Assembly (NCBI GenBank): GCA_003577005.1
Contig: QEUW01000429.1
Coordinates: 1 to 6,270 of the forward strand
Source of the DNA: Chloroflexota bacterium
GTDB lineage: Bacteria; Chloroflexota; Anaerolineae; Caldilineales; Caldilineaceae
Length of the DNA stretch: 6,270 nt
Direction: 5' to 3'
Both the position numbers and the translations under genes were made by a program. Positions 1 to 5,454 of the stretch are shown piece by piece. Within the stretch, counting starts at the first letter, position 1; each line of letters begins with the position of its first letter. Under the pieces are notes generated by a model. That model was not told the DNA's origin and made no database searches. It saw only the letters and a program-made list of their open reading frames with translations.

Positions 1-1145
1 CAGCCCGGCACGCCGATCACAGCGCCCGCTTCGACCAGTGCTTGGATGTAGCCCAGACGAATGGCATCGGCCAGCACTTCGCTCGACGCCGGGATCACCA
101 GAAAGCGTGTGCCGGTGGCGACCCGCTTGCCGTAGATCACCGCGGCAGCGGCGGCGATGTCCTCCAGGCGCCCATTGGTGCAGGTGCCAAGAAACGCCTG
201 CTGCACACGGGTCCCCGCCACCTGCGAGATCGGCGTCACGTTGTCCATCGAGTGCGGGCAGGCGACATAAGGCTCCAACGTCTCGGCCCGATAGTGATGA
301 TCGGCAGCATAAGTGGCGCCGGGATCAGGATAAAGGGCGAGCCTGGCGATCAGAGACCGGAACTCTGCGATCAAAGCCTCCGTTCTGCGTTCTCGCCTCG
401 CTTTGCGCGTTGCCAGATAGTCGACCACCTTCTCGTCCGGCGCGATGTACGAATTCTTCACCCCAAACTCGGCCATCATATTGGGCAACACCATGCGCGA
501 TTCGAGCGAGAGCGACTCGATACCGGAACCGCCAAACTCAACCGAGGCGTAGATCCCGCCATCCGCTCCTAGATCACCGATGATGCGCAGCGCAAAGTCC
601 TTGGCCGTGACGCCAATGGGCAGTTCGCCATCGAGCACGATGCGGATCGATTCGGGGACGCGCAGCCACAGCTCGCCGGTGGCCCAGAGCGTCGCCACTT
701 CGCTGCGACCGATACCGGCGCCAAAGGCGCCCAGCCAGCCAAAATGGGTCGTGTGCGAGTCGGCGCCGAGGACCGTCTGGCCGGGCAGCACGATTGCCTC
801 TTCGCTCAAGACTTGATGACAGATGCCGCGGCCTACCTCCCAAAAGTTGCGGATGTCCTGTTCGGCCACAAACTGGCGGATCTCGGCATGGTTCTGAGCG
901 TGCCTGGTCGTCGGCGCGGGCACGGCGTGGTCGAGGGTGATGGCCAAGCGCTCGGGGATCAGCACCCGCTCCTGCCCAAACTCCAACCAGATGCGGCGGA
1001 TAGCCGCGGTGTTGTCATGGCTGAGTACAATATCGGGCCGCGCATCCACCACCTGGCCAACTTCGACCGAGTCCAGCCCGGCAGCGCGGGCGAGCGCCTT
1101 TTGGGCAAAGGTTTGGGGTGGGGTGGTCGAACTCTGTTCGATCAT
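1..1145 (-). CDS. Aconitase-family dehydratase large subunit (3-isopropylmalate dehydratase / homoaconitase type), 3'-truncated by window edge
   Basis: The frame is open from ATG at 1145 to the window edge, giving 381 residues with no stop. A GAGGAA Shine-Dalgarno lies 8 nt upstream (1159-1154). Hallmarks seen: SHDNT at 42-46, DHAVPAP at 72-78, VGRGICHQV at 104-112, GADSHTT at 127-133, GAFGAGIG at 139-146, and [10 protein letters not shown] at 320-329. Cys322 is the first 4Fe-4S ligand. The window ends at VPG, just where the family's CxxC ligands begin, so roughly 40 C-terminal residues are missing. The family isomerises 2-isopropylmalate (LeuC) or homocitrate (LysT/HacA) together with a small subunit, in the cytoplasm. 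The roughly 420-residue layout fits the short homoaconitase-like branch better than the ~466-residue E. coli LeuC. Homocitrate synthase upstream on the same strand favours homoaconitase, but leucine synthesis remains possible. Residues 246-270 form an Arg-rich stretch longer than I expect for the family. Confidence 0.9.
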   Translation of the reverse strand, partial: MIEQSSTTPPQTFAQKALARAAGLDSVEVGQVVDARPDIVLSHDNTAAIRRIWLEFGQERVLIPERLAITLDHAVPAPTTRHAQNHAEIRQFVAEQDIRNFWEVGRGICHQVLSEEAIVLPGQTVLGADSHTTHFGWLGAFGAGIGRSEVATLWATGELWLRVPESIRIVLDGELPIGVTAKDFALRIIGDLGADGGIYASVEFGGSGIESLSLESRMVLPNMMAEFGVKNSYIAPDEKVVDYLATRKARRERRTEALIAEFRSLIARLALYPDPGATYAADHHYRAETLEPYVACPHSMDNVTPISQVAGTRVQQAFLGTCTNGRLEDIAAAAAVIYGKRVATGTRFLVIPASSEVLADAIRLGYIQALVEAGAVIGVPG

Positions 1146-1174
1146 TGTGCATTTTCCTCACAGCACTGGAGACT

Positions 1175-1277
1175 GAGAGATTGAGGAGATTTGAGGAGAC
1201 TTTTGGAGATTGGACCGATGGGGCGCCTATACGCTTCTCCCGATCTCTTCAATCCCCTTCAATCTCTTCAAATCTCT
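1175..1277. repeat. Inverted pair of 10-nt-period tandem arrays
   Basis: Four 10-nt units lie on the plus strand at 1175-1214 (gagagattga, ggagatttga, ggagactttt, ggagattgga). After a 23-nt spacer, four related units lie in the opposite orientation at 1238-1277 (read on the minus strand: agagatttga, agagattgaa, ggggattgaa, gagatcggga). The consensus is close to GGAGATTTGA. The arms can fold into a long imperfect stem in the transcript between the Nudix stop and the dehydratase start. The array nearly fills that gap. Confidence 0.8.
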
Positions 1278-1278
1278 T

Positions 1279-1848
1279 TTAGATCAAGCCATTCAACATC
1301 AAATAGGCCACGGCAGCCACGGTCGTCCGTTCCTTGATCTCGCCAGTGCGGACGGCCTCCTTGAGCCAGCTCGTGGTCACCCAGTGGAGGGCGATAAATT
1401 CGGCTGGGTCCCAATGGGTATCGGTGGTGTGAACCAGGTTCCAGACGGCAAAAATATGGCTGCACATCTGGCCAAAGGCCGGGTTGTCCCACACGAGCCC
1501 CAGATAGCGCACCGTCTCCACGGCGCCGCCGGCAGGTGCGTAGCCGGTTTCCTCGGCAAGTTCCCGCAGCGCGGCGGCCGGTAGGTCCTCATCACGTGTG
1601 GCAAAGCCGCCCGGCAACTGCCAGATCACCTCGCCGACGCCGTGCCGGTATTCGCGCAACAGAGCAATCTCCCCGGCCGGGTTAAAGCCCACTACAGCCA
1701 CCCCAATCCCGGCCGGCTCTAGCCGGGTATACTTATATCGTTCGCCCGTAGGAAGCGTTACGTCATCCACTGCGACGGTCACCCACCGGTTTTGATAGGC
1801 AATCTGCGTAGAGAGCGTCTGCCAGGGCAATGGATCAGCGGTCGCCAT
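1279..1848 (-). CDS. Nudix hydrolase, ADP-ribose pyrophosphatase-like
   Basis: This is a complete 189-residue protein. It carries a perfect Nudix box, G-x5-E-x7-REUxEExGU, at residues 81-103 (G81, E87, R95, E96, E99, E100, G102). These residues bind the metal and catalyse hydrolysis of a nucleoside diphosphate linked to another moiety. The preceding LLREYRHGVGEVIWQLPGG (63-81) is typical of the ADP-ribose pyrophosphatase subgroup, which splits ADP-ribose into AMP and ribose 5-phosphate. Substrate choice is inferred from family resemblance only. Start ATG 1848 has GGAG 10 nt upstream (1862-1859). It lies between homocitrate synthase (120-nt gap) and the dehydratase (133-nt gap) on the same strand, so co-transcription is likely. 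No pathway link to lysine synthesis is known to me, so it may be a housekeeping passenger. The 120-nt gap upstream shows no convincing promoter or U-tract terminator. Confidence 0.93.
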   Translation of the reverse strand: MATADPLPWQTLSTQIAYQNRWVTVAVDDVTLPTGERYKYTRLEPAGIGVAVVGFNPAGEIALLREYRHGVGEVIWQLPGGFATRDEDLPAAALRELAEETGYAPAGGAVETVRYLGLVWDNPAFGQMCSHIFAVWNLVHTTDTHWDPAEFIALHWVTTSWLKEAVRTGEIKERTTVAAVAYLMLNGLI

Positions 1849-1968
1849 AGAGGATGAACTCCAACAGAATAAAATTCCATCATGGCGATGGGGTTTTGTG
1901 ATGGTAACGCTACATGATCAAGGCTACGAATGCTCATGGCTGCTCCAGGGCCAGCAGTGTCGCACCAA

Positions 1969-3138
1969 TCAGTCGGCGGCGACGGCGTTCAACGAGGCAG
2001 TTTCGAGTGTCGCGCTATGGTAACTGCGTAACAACACATCGACATCGTCCAGACTCAGGTTCTTCTGGTCAGCCAGCGCCTTGATCTGGGCGGTGATGCG
2101 CTTGATCTCGTCGTCGGTCAGATTGAGCTGTAACTGCTCAACGCGCTGTTTGATGGCGTTCCAGCCGGTGAGGCGGTGGGCGACATGGATGTAGCGGGTC
2201 AACCCAAAGTCAGCCGGGTCGAGAATTTCGTAGGTGCTGGGGTTGTTGAGAATGGCCTTGGCGTGGATGCCGGCCTTGTGGGTAAATGCCGTGTAGCCAG
2301 TGATGTAGTTGTTGAACGGCACGTCCACGCTTACCAAACCGGCAACATAGTTCTCCACCTCGCGCAGGAGCGGCAGGTTGTACTTGGTGCGGATCAGTTC
2401 GGGATCATACGCATACATGCGGGCGATCAGCCCACCCAACGGCGTGATGCCGTTGCGCTCGCCGATGCCAAGCACCGACGTATCCACATGGGTGGCGCCG
2501 GCTTCGAGCGCGCAAAAGGCATTGGCGATGGCACAGCCGGTGTCATTGTGGCCGTGGAATTCGATGTCGCAGTGGACGACACTCCGCAAGGTACGGACCA
2601 GGTCATAGACGCGCCGCGGGTCGGCCAGCCCAACCGTGTCGGCAATGCCTACCCGGCTGACGCCGATCTGGTCAACGGCCCGATAGATGGTGAGCAGATC
2701 GACCAGGTCGCTGCGGAAGCTGTCTTCGCTGCTAAAGCGCACTTCGAGACCCTGGCTCTTAACATACTCTATCACTTCGACGGCGCTGTCGATAATATAG
2801 GGTATATCCTTGCCGTGGGAGAACTGGCGCAGCAAGCTGCTGGTGCCAAAGACGACATCGATGCCATCTACGCCTGTGTCTACGGCCAGCCTGGCATCCT
2901 CCATGTGACAGCGGACGTGGGTGAGGATCTTGGCTTTGAGACCGAGTCGGGCAATCCGTGCGCAGTCGGCCCGGCTCTGCGGGCTGGCCGCGGGCGAAGT
3001 CAACTCCAGGTATTCTACACCAAAAGCATCGAGCAGCCGCGCGATTTCTACCTTTTGTTCCGGCGTAAAGAATGCGTTGGCAAACTGCTCGCCCTCGCGC
3101 AAAGTTGATTCAATGATGGCAAAGTGGTCAAGGCTCAT
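1969..3138 (-). CDS. lys20: Homocitrate synthase (Lys20/Lys21-like; also called LysS)
   Basis: It condenses 2-oxoglutarate with acetyl-CoA to homocitrate, the first committed step of alpha-aminoadipate lysine synthesis. The protein has 389 residues and a DRE-TIM metallolyase barrel: STLREGEQF at 11-19 (R14, E15), HGHND at 195-199 with metal ligands H195 and H197, [13 protein letters not shown] at 224-236, and FTHKAG at 285-290 with catalytic H287. THVRC (73-77) and GVDGIDVV (89-96) match the region that binds lysine in feedback-sensitive homologues. The C-terminal [16 protein letters not shown]...RLTGWNAIK (299-330) closely resembles yeast Lys20/21. There is no LeuA-type regulatory domain, which argues against isopropylmalate synthase. 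Start ATG 3138 was chosen because AGGA (3151-3148) lies 9 nt upstream and homologues begin near here. The frame is open up to 3234, but that extension runs through a repeat and into the terminator tract. NifV is less likely. Confidence 0.95.
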   Translation of the reverse strand: MSLDHFAIIESTLREGEQFANAFFTPEQKVEIARLLDAFGVEYLELTSPAASPQSRADCARIARLGLKAKILTHVRCHMEDARLAVDTGVDGIDVVFGTSSLLRQFSHGKDIPYIIDSAVEVIEYVKSQGLEVRFSSEDSFRSDLVDLLTIYRAVDQIGVSRVGIADTVGLADPRRVYDLVRTLRSVVHCDIEFHGHNDTGCAIANAFCALEAGATHVDTSVLGIGERNGITPLGGLIARMYAYDPELIRTKYNLPLLREVENYVAGLVSVDVPFNNYITGYTAFTHKAGIHAKAILNNPSTYEILDPADFGLTRYIHVAHRLTGWNAIKQRVEQLQLNLTDDEIKRITAQIKALADQKNLSLDDVDVLLRSYHSATLETASLNAVAAD

Positions 3139-3166
3139 ATGCAAAGATCCTAGTAAACGTACTGCG

Positions 3167-3209
3167 TGATACGTAATGCGTATTGCGTAGTTGAACGGAT
3201 TACGTATCA
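3167..3209. repeat. Inverted repeat TGATACGTAAT in the homocitrate synthase leader
   Basis: The left arm 3167-3180 (tgatacgtaatgcg) and right arm 3196-3209 (cggattacgtatca) pair over 14 positions with one mismatch around a 15-nt loop. The loop itself contains another related motif (tattgcgtag). It lies between the terminator and the Shine-Dalgarno of homocitrate synthase. It could be an inserted palindromic repeat or an RNA stem affecting translation; the sequence does not tell which. Confidence 0.75.
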
Positions 3210-3230
3210 TGCACCACGCATTGTGTTTTA

Positions 3231-3268
3231 ACAAAAAGAAACCGGCCGATCCGTCTGGACCGCCGGTT
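3231..3268 (-). terminator. Intrinsic terminator in the homocitrate synthase leader (attenuator)
   Basis: On the minus strand AACCGGC (3268-3262) pairs with GCCGGTT (3246-3240). Inside it GGTCC (3261-3257) pairs with GGATC (3252-3248) across an AGAC loop, with one bulged G at 3247. This gives about 12 bp. TCTTTTTGTT (3239-3230) follows. It lies about 160 nt after the mapped promoter and 93 nt before the homocitrate synthase start, so it would abort transcription of that gene. It would also end any read-through from the nitrilase-like gene. Confidence 0.88.
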
Positions 3269-3336
3269 GCTGCACAACAGAATCAGAGCAAACGCGAATG
3301 CCAGACGCCCTAGCCGGAAGCCTGCTTCTTGCTCTG
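3252..3336 (-). promoter_or_regulatory. Candidate lysine-responsive attenuator: alternative RNA pairings
   Basis: Two perfect alternative pairings are visible in the minus-strand RNA. Segment CAGAGCAA (3336-3329), inside the leader ORF and overlapping a Lys codon, pairs with TTGCTCTG (3291-3284) over 8 bp. Segment CGTCTGG (3307-3301), which begins 2 nt after the leader stop codon, pairs with CCAGACG (3258-3252) over 7 bp. The latter would break the apical part of the terminator. Inference: a ribosome stalled at Lys codons masks 3329-3336 and leaves 3301-3307 free to act as antiterminator. A ribosome reaching the stop codon covers 3301-3307, so the terminator forms. Confidence 0.7.
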
Positions 3337-3378
3337 CTTATTGATAGCAAATAAGGACACCACTTCTATCTGAGACAT
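3310..3378 (-). CDS. Lys-containing leader peptide of homocitrate synthase (22 aa)
   Basis: This short ORF has 22 codons plus TAG. It begins MSQIEVV and ends INKQSKKQASG. Lys codons AAG are at positions 14, 17 and 18 (3339-3337, 3330-3328, 3327-3325), which puts three of five consecutive codons at the point where an upstream RNA segment pairs downstream. The stop at 3312-3310 is 2 nt before the antiterminator strand. A GAGG sits only 3 nt before ATG 3378, closer than ideal, so translation strength is uncertain. The frame is also open upstream, but that part lies in and beyond the promoter and so is not transcribed from it. The peptide is probably a sensor with no function of its own; translation itself would do the regulating. 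This is inferred from position, Lys codons and RNA complementarity, not from homology. Confidence 0.68.
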   Translation of the reverse strand: MSQIEVVSLFAINKQSKKQASG

Positions 3379-3381
3379 AGA

Positions 3382-3416
3382 CCTCAATGAGCAGTTTGGC
3401 CTCAATGAGTAGTTTG
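3382..3416. repeat. Direct tandem repeat, two 17-nt copies at 18-nt period
   Basis: The sequence cctcaatgagcagtttg (3382-3398) is repeated at 3400-3416 with a single difference (c3392 versus t3410). The copies lie in the 5' end of the leader transcript, between the -10 box and the leader peptide start. The downstream copy supplies that peptide's GAGG. A double site could bind a regulator, or may simply be a recent duplication. Confidence 0.85.
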
Positions 3417-3432
3417 CAATTGACTGTACGCC

Positions 3433-3461
3433 ATCATAACAGCTAGTGCAACGGCTGTCAA
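3433..3461 (-). promoter_or_regulatory. Sigma70-type promoter for the homocitrate synthase leader
   Basis: On the minus strand a perfect -35 TTGACA (3461-3456) is followed by a 17-nt spacer and TATGAT (3438-3433), one base from the consensus -10. Transcription should start near 3426, giving a leader of about 288 nt. The -35 overlaps the TGA stop codon of the upstream nitrilase-like gene (3460-3458). Confidence 0.85.
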
Positions 3462-4810
3462 GTTGATTTGGATGTGTCAGTAATTTTGTTGTTGATACTA
3501 TCGGGCAACGCATCCATCTCATCCGTTTCATCGTCAGCGCCCGGGTTGGTCATCCCGACCTCGGGTGCGTCACCGGTGCTTCCGGTCGGCTCGGTGGTAG
3601 CATAGGCCGACTCTTCGGGCAACTCTGAGAGATCGAGTGGCGCATCGACCTCCGCCTGGGACGAGTCGAGGCCCGACCAGCGCCGGGTGATCGCGCTGAT
3701 GACCGGCAGATCTTCCAGATTGAGAGGGGTATCAGCTGCGGCGAGCAGACTCCCTGTCTGTTCGATTTCCGCGCCTGGTTGGGTCAGCAATGCCGGGCTG
3801 TGGACACGCGGCAGGTTCTTCAAGCGGTCATAGATTCTGGCCAGCGGCAACTGGAGGCGCAGTGGCATCTCGGACACCTCCCAGAGCCGCCGTAAAGCGA
3901 CAAAATCCCATTCGGCAGTGAGGATGCCCTCGCTGCGTTGGCTGCCCATCTCGACCAAGACGCCGTTAAAGCGCGGCGTCAACTCCTGAGGGGCAAAGAT
4001 GGCCGATTTTCCGATCAGTGGCTCATGGCGCCGCCCCAGTTCATAAGGGCCCACGACGAAGCTGGCCAGGCCAAAGAGTTGATTCTCCTGCATCCTCGCC
4101 AGGGCCCCTGCCCTCAATTTCTGGTAGAGCACAGAATGGGTGCAGGAGCCAAGCAGCAGCAGCGCCTCTGCCCCTTGATAGGCGAGCAGACGCCCAACTT
4201 CAGGGTAGAGCACATCACCACCGATCATCAATCCCAGGGTGCCAACCGGTGTTGCCACAGGCAACCACGTTTCGCCCGGCTGAGCCAGCCCTTCATCTTC
4301 GGGGTACAGAATGACCTTGGCCTGATGACCAAGCAGTGTGCCGTCACTGCCAAAAACGGCCGCGAGATTGCGTACCGTCTGGTCGGTGGGGTCAGGAAGA
4401 TACGCACTGGGTGCAACAAGCGTGATCTGAAATTCTCGTGCCAGTTCGCTGAAGAGGTTGGCGTAAAGCGTCCAGAGTTCAGCCGCCGAGACGCTCAGCA
4501 ATGCCTGCAAGCTGCCCCGTAGATCGGCGCCCAACCAGCCAGCGGAACGGCTAGCCAGCGCACCCCAAATGCGCTGCCACAGAGTTGCCTCTTTGCGCCG
4601 TCCGCGGTCAGCCATCTTAAGCAAGCGTGAACGCACATCGCGCAACATCGGTAGCGCAATCAGCGTACCGGCCAACTCAGGGAAGACCACCAGTTGAGCC
4701 TGTTTGTTCTGCGCCACACGCAAGAAGCGCTGGAGGTCCGCACGATAGTCAGCAATGGTATCATACAGCCGCATCCGTTGCTGGATGGATGCGACGGTCA
4801 CTCGATCCAC
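3458..4810 (-). CDS. Nitrilase-superfamily protein lacking the catalytic cysteine, with acidic C-terminal tail
   Basis: This is a 450-residue carbon-nitrogen hydrolase fold. The family uses a Glu-Lys-Cys triad to hydrolyse nitriles or amides. Here VVFPELAG (41-48) gives E45 and HQAKVILYPEDEG (162-174) gives K165. The nucleophile elbow, normally I-C-x-D, reads GLMIGGDVLYPEVGR (193-207), so position 197 is Gly. The only Cys in the protein is C223, about 26 residues further on in the next strand, so it is not the family nucleophile. Residues about 60-110 are extra, Arg- and Trp-containing sequence. After about 335 comes a likely disordered acidic tail with a repeated motif, PLNLEDLP (362-369) and PLDLSELP (391-398). 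Start: GTG 4810 is taken; a second in-frame GTG is at 4801, and neither has a strong Shine-Dalgarno. It is probably a non-catalytic or binding protein; its role is unknown. Confidence 0.85.
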   Translation of the reverse strand: MDRVTVASIQQRMRLYDTIADYRADLQRFLRVAQNKQAQLVVFPELAGTLIALPMLRDVRSRLLKMADRGRRKEATLWQRIWGALASRSAGWLGADLRGSLQALLSVSAAELWTLYANLFSELAREFQITLVAPSAYLPDPTDQTVRNLAAVFGSDGTLLGHQAKVILYPEDEGLAQPGETWLPVATPVGTLGLMIGGDVLYPEVGRLLAYQGAEALLLLGSCTHSVLYQKLRAGALARMQENQLFGLASFVVGPYELGRRHEPLIGKSAIFAPQELTPRFNGVLVEMGSQRSEGILTAEWDFVALRRLWEVSEMPLRLQLPLARIYDRLKNLPRVHSPALLTQPGAEIEQTGSLLAAADTPLNLEDLPVISAITRRWSGLDSSQAEVDAPLDLSELPEESAYATTEPTGSTGDAPEVGMTNPGADDETDEMDALPDSINNKITDTSKST

Positions 4811-5017
4811 GGATACTCTAGCCTATTGATAGCATTCGCCCTCTTGGAGCGGGCGGTTCCGATGCGTGATAGTATACTCTACTTTATCACATCTAAATCG
4901 AAGAACAAAAACTGGTGCCCAGTGCCCAAGAATTCTAAATTCGACTGCAGGGTGGCCAGTGAACCGATGTGGATAGATTCAGCTGACAAAAATCCGCGTA
5001 CATGACATCAGCCTAAC
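4811..5017. other. Intergenic region upstream of the nitrilase-like gene
   Basis: I see no convincing gene here. The palindromic AGTATACT (4871-4878) contains TATACT on both strands and could be the -10 box of the minus-strand nitrilase-like gene, about 60 nt before its start. No good -35 accompanies it. GTGATA (4866-4871) and TATCAC (4885-4890) form a 6-bp inverted repeat around the same site, which might be an operator. The rest shows no structure I can support. Confidence 0.3.
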
Positions 5018-5122
5018 CCGTTCTCTATCTTTGCACTTTTTGTCTTCTACACGAGAGGGTTTTTGCGTACAGTACTTACAACCCTCTCTGGTGCATCAAA
5101 AAACTGCAAAGATAGTGCCGTT
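5018..5122. repeat. MITE-like inverted-repeat element with 5-bp flanking direct repeats
   Basis: The terminal arms ctctatctttgca (5023-5035) and tgcaaagatagtg (5105-5117) are inverted repeats with one mismatch in 13. Inside, tttttg (5037-5042) matches caaaaa, and gagagggtt (5053-5061) pairs with aaccctctc (5080-5088), so the whole 95 nt folds into one long imperfect hairpin. The element is bracketed by the direct repeat CCGTT at 5018-5022 and 5118-5122, as a target-site duplication would be. There is no ORF inside. A structured RNA or a terminator is an alternative reading. Confidence 0.6.
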
Positions 5123-5141
5123 TCATCTGCGGTCTGATTCT

Positions 5142-5181
5142 GTCAAATTGGAACTTCTACTCGGTCCCAACTTAATTTGAC
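5142..5181. promoter_or_regulatory. Inverted repeat overlapping the tRNA promoter -35
   Basis: GTCAAATT (5142-5149) and AATTTGAC (5174-5181) are perfect 8-nt inverted repeats separated by 24 nt. The right copy contains most of the -35 box TTGACC. Centres 32 nt apart, about three helical turns, would suit a protein bound to both sites, but an 8-nt match can occur by chance. Confidence 0.35.
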
Positions 5182-5205
5182 CTGGTGCGTCAGATCGGCT
5201 ATACT
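5177..5205 (+). promoter_or_regulatory. Sigma70-type promoter of tRNA-Glu
   Basis: TTGACC (5177-5182), a 17-nt spacer, then TATACT (5200-5205): each box is one base from consensus. The predicted start near 5212 gives a short 5' leader before the tRNA at 5225. Confidence 0.85.
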
Positions 5206-5224
5206 ATATCTCTGTATGACAGAT

Positions 5225-5297
<73 letters not shown>

Positions 5298-5301
5298 CAA
5301 A

Positions 5302-5327
5302 CCAATAGGCAGTTATGCGCCTATTGG
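5302..5327 (+). other. Hairpin directly after the tRNA
   Basis: CCAATAGGC (5302-5310) and GCCTATTGG (5319-5327) form a perfect 9-bp stem with an 8-nt loop, four bases after the tRNA. There is no T-tract behind it (ccttagc), so it is more likely a processing or stability element in the pre-tRNA trailer than a complete terminator. Confidence 0.6.
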
Positions 5328-5389
5328 CCTTAGCAGCTTGAGAACGCGGAAAACCTTCCGTGGATTCGGTTGTTAAGGTGCTCAAAGTG

Positions 5390-5440
5390 AAAGCGGTGCC
5401 GGAGTCTTCTTGGCGGGAGAGACTGGGCCGCTTTTTCTTT
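5390..5440. terminator. Bidirectional intrinsic terminator between tRNA-Glu and the convergent gene
   Basis: AAAGCGG (5390-5396) pairs with CCGCTTT (5428-5434). An inner AGTCT (5403-5407) pairs with AGACT (5420-5424). On the plus strand TTTTTCTTT (5432-5440) follows and ends the tRNA transcript at roughly 230 nt. On the minus strand the stem ends in CCGCTTTCACTTTG, a weaker T-run, and can stop the convergent gene whose stop codon is at 5457. Confidence 0.75.
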
Positions 5441-5454
5441 GTCAGTGATTGTCG

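Noticed and set aside
42..1184. Several plus-strand open frames opposite the dehydratase
   Set aside because: The minus-strand frame carries all aconitase-family motifs continuously; the plus-strand products are low-complexity Arg/Pro-rich shadows.
1849..1968. Terminator after homocitrate synthase
   Set aside because: CTGCT/AGCAG near 1940-1957 gives only a short stem and has no T-tract on either strand.
2176..3108. Long plus-strand open frame (310 codons)
   Set aside because: It is antisense to the clearly recognisable homocitrate synthase, has no family resemblance, and arises from the codon bias of the real gene.
3138..3234. Longer homocitrate synthase start at 3234
   Set aside because: The extra 32 residues are encoded by the palindromic repeat and the terminator T-tract and have no counterpart in the family. 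ATG 3138 has a Shine-Dalgarno.
3382..3416. CRISPR-like repeats
   Set aside because: There are only two copies, with no spacer between them.
3139..3426. Lysine riboswitch or T-box in the homocitrate synthase leader
   Set aside because: I find no T-box sequence and none of the lysine-riboswitch core motifs. The ORF plus alternative pairings explain the leader better.
3310..3531. 73-codon minus-strand ORF
   Set aside because: Its first two thirds overlap the nitrilase-like gene and the promoter. Only its last 22 codons lie in a suitable position in the leader transcript and are kept as the leader peptide.
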